From an uncultured Marinifilum sp. (GTDB taxonomy: Bacteria > Bacteroidota > Bacteroidia > Bacteroidales > Marinifilaceae), in contig NZ_OY781918.1 of NCBI RefSeq assembly GCF_963677195.1, forward strand, positions 4,204,923-4,268,922: a stretch of 64,000 nucleotides of DNA. The letters are read 5' to 3'. The first letter of the stretch is position 1. Every line of letters starts with the position of its first letter. The position numbers and the translations under genes are program-made. Positions 37,956-45,692 of the stretch are shown here, in pieces. The notes under the pieces are model-generated. The model did not search any database and was not told the origin of the DNA. It worked only from the letters and a program-made list of their open reading frames with translations.

Positions 37956-38660
37956 CTATTTTTTAGTAAGCATATTTAGAAGCATTTTTGCTACCAATGC
38001 AGATGATGCAGGATTCTGTCCGGTAATTAAATTTCCATCCTGTAAAGCATAAGCAGCCCAGTTCTCTCCACAACTGTATATTCCACCATTTTCTTTCAAC
38101 ATATCTTCAACCAAGAAAGGTACTACTTTTGTAAGCTGAACAGCCTCTTCTTCTTCATTACTAAAACCGGTTACTTTTTTCCCTTTTACAAGAAATTCTC
38201 CCTTAGCATTTTTCACATTTTTTAGTGCTGCCGGCGCATGGCAAACAAAAGCAATTGGTTTATTTTGCGAATTAAAATCTTGAATTAATTTTACTGAAGT
38301 AGCATCATCAGCCAAATCCCATAGCGGTCCATGTCCACCAGGATAGAATACTGCATCGTATTCTTCAAAATTAATATCTGCCAAAGCTATCGTATTTGCA
38401 ATTTTTTCCTGAACAGATTTATCTTTGTTAAAACGCTCGGTATCCTCAGTAGCATTCTGCGGCAAATTTGAAGTAGGATCGACTGGTGCTGCACCTCCCT
38501 TTGGTGTTGCTATTGTAACTTCTACTCCTCGATCAATTAATGTGTAATATGGATTGGCAAATTCTTCTACCCAAAATCCTGTTTTGTGTCCTGTATCTCC
38601 CATTTGAGAATGAGAGGTTAGTACAAATAATATTTTTAAAGCTCCTGTAGTTAGTGACAT
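37956..38660 (-). CDS. DJ-1/PfpI-family class I glutamine amidotransferase-like protein
   Basis: The 234-residue protein matches the Hsp31-like branch of the DJ-1/PfpI family. It has the nucleophile elbow AFVCHAPAAL (Cys140-His141), a Glu at 32-33 and FYPGGHGPLWDL. Relatives act as glyoxalase III, deglycase or chaperone-like detoxification proteins. It is the last gene of the operon that starts with DoxX at 41424, next to a quinone-type MDR reductase, which suggests protection from reactive carbonyls. Confidence 0.87.
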   Translation of the reverse strand: MSLTTGALKILFVLTSHSQMGDTGHKTGFWVEEFANPYYTLIDRGVEVTIATPKGGAAPVDPTSNLPQNATEDTERFNKDKSVQEKIANTIALADINFEEYDAVFYPGGHGPLWDLADDATSVKLIQDFNSQNKPIAFVCHAPAALKNVKNAKGEFLVKGKKVTGFSNEEEEAVQLTKVVPFLVEDMLKENGGIYSCGENWAAYALQDGNLITGQNPASSALVAKMLLNMLTKK

Positions 38661-38693
38661 ATTTTTAATATTTGTTATTTACATTTCTTATAA

Positions 38694-39686
38694 TTAAACT
38701 TTTACTATCATTTTCCCATTGTTTTTTCCCTGGAATAAATCGATAAATGCTTGTGGTGTATTTTCAAATCCCTCCACAACTGTTTCTTTCGATTTTAATT
38801 TTCCTTCCTGCAACCACTTTGCAATTTGCGACATGGCATCTCCGTATTTTGCTGCATAATTAAAAACAATAAAGCCTTGTTTTAATACTGATTTTTTAAT
38901 CAGAATTGAATCTAAACGAGGTCCCATTGGCAAACTTGTAGCATTGTACATGGAAATAGCACCGCAAACAACAATTCTTGCAAATTGATTCACATTCATC
39001 ATTACAGCATCGGAAATTTCACCACCAACATTATCGAAATATACATCAACACCATCCGGACAAACTTCGGCTATTGCATTGCTTATATTTTCGGTTGTTT
39101 TGTAGTTAATTCCTGCATCGAATCCATATTCCGATTTTAGCACCTCTACTTTTTCATCGCTTCCTGCAATACCAATTATCCGGCATCCCAATAGTTTTGC
39201 AATTTGCCCAACTACACTTCCTACTGCCCCTGCTGCTCCAGATACAACAACAGTTTCGCCAGTCTTTGGTTTTCCAATTTCTGTTAAGCCCAAATATGCT
39301 GTTAAACCAGTCATCCCTAAAATCCCTAAATAGTAAGATAAAGGAGCTCTGCTGCCATCCACTTTTAATAATTCATGGCCTTTAGAAACCTGATACTCTT
39401 TCCATTCTAACATTCCTGAAACGAAATCGCCTTTGCTAAAACCTTTCAATTTCGATTCAACAACCTCAGCTATCATCCCCGAGCTCAATACTTTATTCAG
39501 TTCGAATGCTTCGATGTAAGATTCACCTTCCATCATTCTCCCTCTTAAATAGGGATCTACAGAAAGATAAGAAGCTTTCAAAAGCATTTCTCCATCTGAT
39601 ATTTTTTTTTGCTCCTCATTTACCAATTTAAAATCTGATAATTTTGGCACTCCCACTGGTCTTCTATTTAATTGAATTGTTTTCAT
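38694..39686 (-). CDS. Zinc-independent MDR-family NADP-dependent oxidoreductase
   Basis: This 330-residue medium-chain reductase is of the alkenal/prostaglandin reductase (YncB/CurA) type. It has an N-terminal GroES-like domain (SYLSVDPYLRGRM is diagnostic) and a Rossmann domain with VVVSGAAGAVGSVVGQIAKLLG. VDVYFDNVGGEISDAVM is also typical. No structural zinc cysteines are present. It should reduce alpha,beta-unsaturated aldehydes or ketones with NADPH. A TetR-type palindrome lies just upstream (39711-39724), giving a second, internal control point. Confidence 0.9.
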   Translation of the reverse strand: MKTIQLNRRPVGVPKLSDFKLVNEEQKKISDGEMLLKASYLSVDPYLRGRMMEGESYIEAFELNKVLSSGMIAEVVESKLKGFSKGDFVSGMLEWKEYQVSKGHELLKVDGSRAPLSYYLGILGMTGLTAYLGLTEIGKPKTGETVVVSGAAGAVGSVVGQIAKLLGCRIIGIAGSDEKVEVLKSEYGFDAGINYKTTENISNAIAEVCPDGVDVYFDNVGGEISDAVMMNVNQFARIVVCGAISMYNATSLPMGPRLDSILIKKSVLKQGFIVFNYAAKYGDAMSQIAKWLQEGKLKSKETVVEGFENTPQAFIDLFQGKNNGKMIVKV

Positions 39687-39710
39687 ATTAATTACTTTCT
39701 ATTTTATTAA

Positions 39711-39724
39711 TGAATGTTCATTCT
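39711..39724. promoter_or_regulatory. TetR operator 2, internal to the operon
   Basis: TGAATGTTCATTCT is an almost perfect copy of the palindrome at 41476-41489 (TGAATG-NN-CATTCA). It lies 24 bp upstream of the MDR reductase ATG. It is probably bound by the TetR protein encoded at 40431-41009. Confidence 0.7.
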
Positions 39725-39761
39725 CTTGTGAGAATAAAAAAACTCATTCCCTTAATTACAC

Positions 39762-40418
39762 TTACACTCCTATTTCTTCAATTTTATCTGATTCAACAAT
39801 TGTATAATCTGGTTTTACCTGAGCCAGAACAAATATTGCATTTGCTATGGTTTCGGCTTTAATTGCCCTATATTTTTTCCATTTCCCAATTAAAAAAGGC
39901 TTTAAAATACCCATGATAATAGATCCAAGTTTTTCGGCCAATCTTTTTTCTGTTCGCTTTCCTTTAATTAAAGAAGGTCTCATCACATACACATGCATTA
40001 TTTTTTGTCTTAACACAAGCTGCTCCATTTCCCCTTTTATTCTGTTGTAAAATATTTTACTTTTTGCATTTGCCCCCAAAGCCGACACCACAATAAAAGT
40101 ATCTATTTTATTGATTTTACATAGCTTAGCAGCTGCAACAGGAATTCCAAAATCAATTTTCTTATATGTTCCTTTATCCTTTGTTTTTTTTGCTGTAGTT
40201 CCAATGCAGCAAAAAACCTCGTCAGCTATAAAATCCTTTTCAAATTTTTCTAAACTTAACAAATCACCTACGTACTCTTGTACCTTAGGATTAAGCAAAT
40301 TCAAACTTCTACGAGCAAAAATTTTCACTTTTGTATAAGCTTCATCTTTTAAAAGTTGATTTAATAGTAATTTTCCTGTTAAGCCACTCGCTCCAAGTAC
40401 AATTGCTGTTTTTCCCAT
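39762..40418 (-). CDS. NAD(P)-binding Rossmann protein, atypical SDR
   Basis: The 218-residue protein starts with the nucleotide-binding motif KTAIVLGASGLTGKLLLNQLL (GxSGxxG) and has FCCIGTTAKKTKDKGTYKKIDF and FIVVSALGAN, typical of atypical short-chain dehydrogenases near YwnB/HTATIP2. The usual YxxxK is replaced by YNRIKGEMEQLV. Its substrate is unknown. It starts 12 bp after the TetR gene in the same operon, so it is probably induced with the MDR reductase and DJ-1 protein. Confidence 0.82.
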   Translation of the reverse strand: MGKTAIVLGASGLTGKLLLNQLLKDEAYTKVKIFARRSLNLLNPKVQEYVGDLLSLEKFEKDFIADEVFCCIGTTAKKTKDKGTYKKIDFGIPVAAAKLCKINKIDTFIVVSALGANAKSKIFYNRIKGEMEQLVLRQKIMHVYVMRPSLIKGKRTEKRLAEKLGSIIMGILKPFLIGKWKKYRAIKAETIANAIFVLAQVKPDYTIVESDKIEEIGV

Positions 40419-40430
40419 TCCATTATTCTT

Positions 40431-41009
40431 TTATATTCTAATGCTATCCCAGGCTGCCTGAAATGCCTGATCAAGATTTTGTTTATTTATTTGATACAGT
40501 TTGCGTTTTTGCATATTCATTAAGAACGACAAGGAATTAATTGCATAAGCATAAAGAATATAAGGAGATACATCTTTAATAATTCCTTCTTTTTGTCCGC
40601 GTTCCCATAAATCCAGCAATGGCTGTAAATGTTTTAATCCTTCCTGCCTAACCTCTTCATCAATCATGCTTGTATTATCACATTGCGATAGAAACCACGA
40701 CTCTTCTAACTCTTTTAATTTGTAATTGGCAATATTATACCATATTAATTCGAAAGCTTTCTTAACTGGTATACTCTCCGAATATCCTTTAAAAGCATGA
40801 TGGGTATAAGCTTTCTTTTTTTCAAGATATAACTCATTAATAAGATCTTGTTTATTCTCAAAATAGATATATATAGTTGCTGGTGATACCTTGGCCATTT
40901 TTGCAATTTTAGACATGGGAGCAGCATGAAAACCATTGTTATTTACCAGACTCAAGGTTGCATTTAACAAAGCATTCCTTTTCTCCTTACTTTTCTCTCT
41001 TATTGCCAT
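40431..41009 (-). CDS. TetR/AcrR-family transcriptional regulator
   Basis: This 192-residue repressor has an N-terminal helix-turn-helix (about 10-60; MSKIAKMAKVSPATIYIYFENKQDLINELY) and a helical ligand-binding domain. It is the second gene of its operon, 4 bp after DoxX. Two palindromes of the form TGAATG-NN-CATTCA, one before DoxX and one before the MDR reductase, are the likely operators, so the operon should be self-repressed. The inducer is unknown; the neighbours suggest an electrophile or quinone. Confidence 0.92.
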   Translation of the reverse strand: MAIREKSKEKRNALLNATLSLVNNNGFHAAPMSKIAKMAKVSPATIYIYFENKQDLINELYLEKKKAYTHHAFKGYSESIPVKKAFELIWYNIANYKLKELEESWFLSQCDNTSMIDEEVRQEGLKHLQPLLDLWERGQKEGIIKDVSPYILYAYAINSLSFLMNMQKRKLYQINKQNLDQAFQAAWDSIRI

Positions 41010-41013
41010 AGGG

Positions 41014-41424
41014 CTATTCTATTAATTTATTATTAACTTCTGCTATCTGCTTTATTTTCCAGGCCAGTGCCATAAATAAAAACTGAATTGGTAATCGGAT
41101 TAAAGCAGCTTTTTGCGATCCTATTGCGGGAGTATCAGAAAATACATCCCAAATATGAATGGGCAAAAATAATATCATTAAAACAAAAATACCCAGAGCT
41201 GCTACTCGTGAATATTTTTTGCTAATTAAAAAAGCACCTAACACAATTTCAGTTAAACCTGATAAGTAAATTATCTCGATTTTATATTCTAAAAAATCTG
41301 GCACAAAAGGCAGAAAAAAATCTGGTTTAAAAAAATGTTGCAGACCTGCTACAACTATAAAAACTGCAAATAATATTCTAAGTCCAGTCCAAATTAAACT
41401 CCTAAGATTATTCATTTTATTCAA
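41014..41424 (-). CDS. DoxX-family membrane protein
   Basis: The 136-residue protein has four membrane helices (about 10-26, 45-63, 71-88 and 104-122) in the DoxX/MauE pattern, with GLQHFFKPDFFLPFVPDFL and GLTEIVLGAFLI. Family members sit in the inner membrane and are linked to quinone or thiol redox homeostasis. It is the first gene of the TetR operon; the operator at 41476-41489 lies 52 bp upstream of its ATG. Confidence 0.85.
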   Translation of the reverse strand: MNKMNNLRSLIWTGLRILFAVFIVVAGLQHFFKPDFFLPFVPDFLEYKIEIIYLSGLTEIVLGAFLISKKYSRVAALGIFVLMILFLPIHIWDVFSDTPAIGSQKAALIRLPIQFLFMALAWKIKQIAEVNNKLIE

Positions 41425-41475
41425 TCCTTTTATTGACTTTTGTTATAGCGAATATAAACAATCTATACCACAAAA

Positions 41476-41489
41476 TGAATGAACATTCA
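41476..41489. promoter_or_regulatory. TetR operator 1, upstream of the operon
   Basis: TGAATGAACATTCA is a palindrome with two central bases; the symmetry extends to 10-bp arms across 41472-41493. It sits in the DoxX promoter region and matches the site at 39711-39724. Confidence 0.78.
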
Positions 41490-41582
41490 TTTTTTAACTT
41501 TTATTTACAAATTGCTCCCTTCTGTAAATTTGTAATCTGAAAAATTACAGGATTCCTAATTGCAAATAAGGCTAACATAAAA

Positions 41583-41612
41583 ACAAAAAAAAGGACTACA
41601 AACAGCAGTCCT
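41583..41612 (-). terminator. Intrinsic terminator of the EFR1 ferredoxin gene
   Basis: On the minus strand the stem AGGACT/AGTCCT (41612-41607 with 41597-41592) is followed by a run of eight T and further T-rich sequence, 25 bp after the stop at 41638. Confidence 0.8.
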
Positions 41613-41637
41613 CTCAATTCAATTATCGTATTTATTT

Positions 41638-42435
41638 TTACATAAAAAACTCAGGTTCTTTGCGTTCCGAGCAGTTGTTAAAAAGCTTTTCTCTTACCCC
41701 ATCGATAAACTCATTATTAAAAACCCGAGCATTTGTAGGGCAAGCTTTTATGCAAGCACAACAACGAATACAATCTTTAGAATTAGTAAGAACCTTATCG
41801 GTCACATCAATAACATCAACCGGACATACATCGGCACAAATACCGCATAAATCGCAAAGTTCTTCGGTAGTTGTTGGAGCTATATCAGGCATTTGACCTT
41901 TTGTTTTGTAAGGAATATTCCCTGGAACATCACAAACTTCAAATCCCTTTGCTTGGCCATTTTTTATTTTAAGTAACAGCTCTTCTGCAAATTGCTTTGC
42001 CTTTAAAGCGTCAGCCTCATCAGGACGATTTTTAGCAATCGGCTTACTATCTGTAGAATAAGAATGTTCTCCAATAAATGCGGCGGCTGCAATTGGTGTA
42101 AACCCATTCTCTAGCACAAAATCCTTTAACTCAATTAAAGCATCGTCAAAATCTCTATTTCCATATACTGCAAGCAATGCTACCGGAGCTTGGTTTGCTT
42201 TAAATTTCTTTAAATGCTCTAAAGCTAAATCTGGTACACGACCGCCATATACCGGAATTCCTATAATTGTAAGCTCATGCTCAATTTTTACATTTTCGGA
42301 TGCTCTAAAAGCCAAAGGAGTTAAATCAAACTCATTTATTTGCTGTGCTCCTAATTCCTGACCAATGATTTTAACAATTTCTTTACTGGTTCCGGTTGGA
42401 GAAAAATAGATTAAGTTAACTGCTGGTAAATTCAT
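41638..42435 (-). CDS. EFR1-family flavodoxin/ferredoxin fusion
   Basis: The 265-residue protein joins a flavodoxin-like domain (about 1-165; NLIYFSPTGTSKEIVKII binds the FMN phosphate) to a bacterial two-[4Fe-4S] ferredoxin domain. The cluster motifs are CDLCGICADVCP (about 194-205) and CIRCCACIKACP (about 222-240). It should carry low-potential electrons in anaerobic metabolism; its partner enzyme is unknown. It stands alone with its own terminator. Confidence 0.9.
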   Translation of the reverse strand: MNLPAVNLIYFSPTGTSKEIVKIIGQELGAQQINEFDLTPLAFRASENVKIEHELTIIGIPVYGGRVPDLALEHLKKFKANQAPVALLAVYGNRDFDDALIELKDFVLENGFTPIAAAAFIGEHSYSTDSKPIAKNRPDEADALKAKQFAEELLLKIKNGQAKGFEVCDVPGNIPYKTKGQMPDIAPTTTEELCDLCGICADVCPVDVIDVTDKVLTNSKDCIRCCACIKACPTNARVFNNEFIDGVREKLFNNCSERKEPEFFM

Positions 42436-42533
42436 GTTTTGTTCTTTATTCTTAATATTTGATATAAAGGTAAAAACAATAGTTGAAAATATTAGTTTTA
42501 GCTAACATATTACATCGGTAATCCAATAAATAA

Positions 42534-42570
42534 AAAATCTTCCTATTCTAAAACAGAATCGGAAGATTTT
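42534..42570 (-). terminator. Intrinsic terminator of the beta-barrel receptor gene
   Basis: AAAATCTTCC (42534-42543) pairs with GGAAGATTTT (42561-42570), with an inner ATTCT/AGAAT extension. On the minus strand it is followed by TTTTTTATTTATT, 26 bp beyond the stop at 42597. Confidence 0.85.
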
Positions 42571-42596
42571 AAATTAACTAATTATATGTAGTACGT

Positions 42597-45035
42597 TTAC
42601 ATGAAGCCACCGCCACCTTGTGTTTCGTGCGTATCTCTTTGTTTTCTTTGTTTGGCTTTGTTTTTACCGCTACCAAAGCGGTACGAGAAACCAAGATATG
42701 CAGTTCTGCTTTCCCAGTGAAATTCTCCGGATTGAGTGTATGGAACCTCCGAATCGAATTTAAACTTCATTCCTTCGAAAATATCATTTACCCTAAAGGT
42801 TAAAGTTCCTTTTCCTTTCAATATTCTATAGCTTGCACCCGTATTAATCATCCACATTGGATCTACGTCGAACTGAAGGTCTTTTCCACCTCCGCGATAC
42901 ATGGCAAACAATTGAAACCTTAATTTTTTAGTAGCTGTAAAGCTATTGGATATCCTAACATTAAAGGAATTGTTTGTAATCTCTAAATTCTCTCCATTTG
43001 AAACACCTGTTTCTTTTTGAATATACAAATCGGAACTGGCATTCATCGACCACCATTTAAAAAATCTGTAATTGCTTGATATTTCCAATCCATAACGATC
43101 ATTACTATCGGTATTGTAATACGACATTTCTACTTTTTCGATGTCCTGCGGATCTTTATTCAATACTCTTGAAATATTGCCATTTACCCTGCGATAGAAT
43201 GTTCCTATTGTTGCAGATCCATTCTTAAAACCTTTGGTATAGTTAAACTCGAAGGAGTTGGTAAACTGAGGATCTAATTCAGGATTTCCAAACGAGCTAA
43301 TTAATGGCGTACTCCACTCTCTTATTGGGTTTACCTGCTGAATAGAAGGTCTATCTACACGTCTACTATAACTTAACTGAAACTGATTTCTTTCGCTAGG
43401 ATTAAAAGTAAAAAATACCGAAGGATACACAGTAAAACGACTATCGGAATACTTCGCTTTTTCAGCCCCTTTAACAAACTCACCATCTACCTCATATTGC
43501 TCAAACCTGGCACCAATTTGCATCATAAACTTATTAACTTTATGATTTATATTCATATATCCCGAATAAATACTTCTATCGTAAGTAAATGCCGAATTAT
43601 CGACTGCAGTATTTGTAAAATCGTATTGATTTGTAAGTCTATAATTATCGGTATCGTTAAATCTTAGCTCCAAGCCCAATTCTAATTTGGTATTTTCTGC
43701 CAGCGGATTTGTATAATCGAGATTTAAAAGTGTATTGGCGTATTCATTATTAATATCATCAATATAATTAGAGCTTAAATCGTCGGGATTAAGCAATTCA
43801 CTGTAAGTGGCATCTTCAGGAGAATCGCTCTCGCTATAGGTTGCTTCAAACTCCAAGTTATGCCCTTCTTTTTCGAAGTCGATTTTATAGTTAAAATTAT
43901 ACGTGCCCGTAGAATTATTCGATTCCGATTTCATTAAACTATGATAGTCCATTTCTGTTCCTCTGTAAATTTTTGTAGAACCATTAAATAGACCATCACG
44001 AAAATTCTGTGTGGTATAAAATGAGAGAGTATTCTTTTTGTTTAAATAAATATCGGCTCCAAACTTAAGCAATTGAGAATTGTTATCACTTTTAAAACTG
44101 AATTTCTGATAAATATCATCATCTAAAATAACATTTCCACTCTCATCTTTCGAGCTTCTCAAAACATCACCATAATTATCTCTTTTACCATCGTTAGCTC
44201 CAAAATTCAGAAAAAAGTTTACTTTACCAGTTTTATAGTTCATATCTAAAGAACCATTAATACGAGTATTTTCGCCACGGGTAACACCCAAATTTACATT
44301 ACCATTAAAACCAATATTTGAATTCTTGTTTAGCACAATATTAATAATTCCACTCATTCCTTCGGGATTATATTTGGCCGATGGATTAGTAATTAACTCG
44401 ATACTTTTAATCGAAGTAGAAGGAATTTGTTGTAAAACCTGAGCGGCACTAATATTGGTAGGTTTACCATCAACTAGAATTCTAACATTTTCGTTTCCGC
44501 GCAAACTTACAGTTCCTGTTTGGCTATCAACACTAACCGATTGCACATTATTTAAAAGCTCCGATGCAGTTGCTCCTGCTGCCGTTAAATCTTTTCCTAC
44601 ATTTACTACTTTCCTATCAACTTTTTGAGTCACAGTAGACAATTCTGCTCTTACTGTTACCTCACCCAAAAGCTCTGTATCTTCTTCGAGCTGTACAGTA
44701 CCCAATTTGTGTGCCGATATTTTAGAAGAAAAATTAAGCTTCCGCAGATAAGGTTTATAACCCATATACTGAATTTCGATGGTATTTATTCCTCTTGGTA
44801 TTTTTCGGATCATAAATTTACCTTCATCATCAGTAATTCCTCCGGTAAGTATTTTATTATTAGCATCTCTAATTACCACATTTACATACGGCAAAGGCTC
44901 TTTGGTTTTAACATCAACAATAATTCCTGTTAATGAACCACTTTTTTCTCCCACTGGCGTTTCGGTTTCAGCATGAACTGCAAAACTGCACAGTAAAATA
45001 ATGGCTATTAATATTTTCCCTCTCATTAGTTCCAT
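42597..45035 (-). CDS. Outer-membrane beta-barrel receptor with CarboxypepD-reg and plug domains
   Basis: Read from the ATG at 45035, this gives 812 residues with a signal peptide (MRGKILIAIILLCSFAVHA within it). A CarboxypepD_reg-like beta-sandwich follows (GSLTGIIVDVKTKEPLPYVNVVI ... GINTIEIQYMGYKPY). Next come a TonB-plug-like domain (SVSVDSQTGTVSLRGNENVRILVDGKP) and an OMP_b-brl_3 barrel ending SRTAYLGFSYRFG. A short His/Gly tail (about 20 residues, ending GGGGFM) extends beyond the last strand. The family is TonB-receptor related, but ligands are mostly unknown. An ATG at 45026 is possible; the TTG at 45050 is unlikely. There is no SusD partner. Confidence 0.88.
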   Translation of the reverse strand: MELMRGKILIAIILLCSFAVHAETETPVGEKSGSLTGIIVDVKTKEPLPYVNVVIRDANNKILTGGITDDEGKFMIRKIPRGINTIEIQYMGYKPYLRKLNFSSKISAHKLGTVQLEEDTELLGEVTVRAELSTVTQKVDRKVVNVGKDLTAAGATASELLNNVQSVSVDSQTGTVSLRGNENVRILVDGKPTNISAAQVLQQIPSTSIKSIELITNPSAKYNPEGMSGIINIVLNKNSNIGFNGNVNLGVTRGENTRINGSLDMNYKTGKVNFFLNFGANDGKRDNYGDVLRSSKDESGNVILDDDIYQKFSFKSDNNSQLLKFGADIYLNKKNTLSFYTTQNFRDGLFNGSTKIYRGTEMDYHSLMKSESNNSTGTYNFNYKIDFEKEGHNLEFEATYSESDSPEDATYSELLNPDDLSSNYIDDINNEYANTLLNLDYTNPLAENTKLELGLELRFNDTDNYRLTNQYDFTNTAVDNSAFTYDRSIYSGYMNINHKVNKFMMQIGARFEQYEVDGEFVKGAEKAKYSDSRFTVYPSVFFTFNPSERNQFQLSYSRRVDRPSIQQVNPIREWSTPLISSFGNPELDPQFTNSFEFNYTKGFKNGSATIGTFYRRVNGNISRVLNKDPQDIEKVEMSYYNTDSNDRYGLEISSNYRFFKWWSMNASSDLYIQKETGVSNGENLEITNNSFNVRISNSFTATKKLRFQLFAMYRGGGKDLQFDVDPMWMINTGASYRILKGKGTLTFRVNDIFEGMKFKFDSEVPYTQSGEFHWESRTAYLGFSYRFGSGKNKAKQRKQRDTHETQGGGGFM

Positions 45036-45370
45036 TTTTAAGATTAACAATTTGAAGCCTGACTACATTTTAAATAAGATGGTTACAAATTGTACCCGCA
45101 GATCTCCTACTGTACATACAAATTGTATGTAGCATACTGTACACTTTTTACAACCATTCTGCAGCTAAATTATCACACACAATGCCAATAAATATATCTT
45201 ACACATTATAAGTAACTTACAAAATAAGAAATATCTTTTTCGTCTTCGTTACAGTTCGATATCGTACAGTTCGTGTTCGATTTAAGCGGCAGCAGTAAGA
45301 TCTGTTAGTAATAACAAAAAATTGGGGGAGTTTGTTTGGTGTGGATTTTTTTTGGAAAGTAAGTAACAAA
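45036..45370. other. 335-bp gene-free region with palindromes upstream of the receptor
   Basis: No gene is visible. It carries the 19-bp palindrome at 45113-45131, two ACTGTACA copies (near 45110 and 45135), and the direct repeat ACAGTTCG at 45251 and 45266. This is dense for a simple promoter and suggests regulated expression of the receptor. Confidence 0.6.
45113..45131. promoter_or_regulatory. Perfect 19-bp palindrome upstream of the receptor gene
   Basis: TACATACAA-A-TTGTATGTA is a perfect inverted repeat about 80-95 bp upstream of the receptor ATG. A related TTACAAATTGTA lies just downstream at about 45083-45094. It is probably an operator for an unidentified dimeric regulator. Confidence 0.6.
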
Positions 45371-45400
45371 AAAAAGGACAACATAAATGTTATCCTTTTT
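45371..45400 (-). terminator. Terminator of the tRNA-Arg pair
   Basis: AAAAAGGA-c-AACAT-aa-ATGTT-a-TCCTTTTT forms a long hairpin directly after the downstream tRNA gene on the minus strand. Confidence 0.8.
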
Positions 45401-45402
45401 CG

Positions 45403-45477
45403 TGATCCAGCCAGGATTCGAACCTGGGACCCACAGCTTAGAAGGCTGTTGCTCTAATCCAACTGAGCTACTGGACC
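45403..45477 (-). tRNA. tRNA-Arg (anticodon TCT), copy 2
   Basis: Read on the minus strand this 75-nt gene folds as a cloverleaf. The acceptor stem GGTCCAG pairs with CTGGATC, the D arm is GCTC...GAGC, the anticodon stem ACAGC/GCTGT holds loop CTTCTAA (anticodon TCT), and the T arm is CCAGG-TTCGAAT-CCTGG. The discriminator is A and CCA is not encoded. It is identical to the copy at 45517-45591. Confidence 0.96.
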
Positions 45478-45516
45478 GTCCTTATTAAACTTTTTTTTGC
45501 GCTTTTAAAAAAATGG

Positions 45517-45591
45517 TGATCCAGCCAGGATTCGAACCTGGGACCCACAGCTTAGAAGGCTGTTGCTCTAATCCAACTGAGCTACTGGACC
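45517..45591 (-). tRNA. tRNA-Arg (anticodon TCT), copy 1
   Basis: The sequence and cloverleaf are the same as in the other copy, which lies 39 bp downstream on the minus strand. Together they form a short tRNA operon ending at the hairpin at 45371-45400. Confidence 0.96.
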
Positions 45592-45692
45592 ATTCCCTTA
45601 AAAGGCGATGCAAATATAGGAATTTATTACTTTCCTAAACAAATAAAATTGCATTTTTTTTCAGTAAAAAACACCTACTCATCAGTAAGAAC

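Noticed and set aside
45251..45274. ACAGTTCG direct repeats resembling LytTR binding sites
   Set aside because: The core fits partly, but the copies start 15 bp apart, not the 21-22 bp expected for LytTR dimers.
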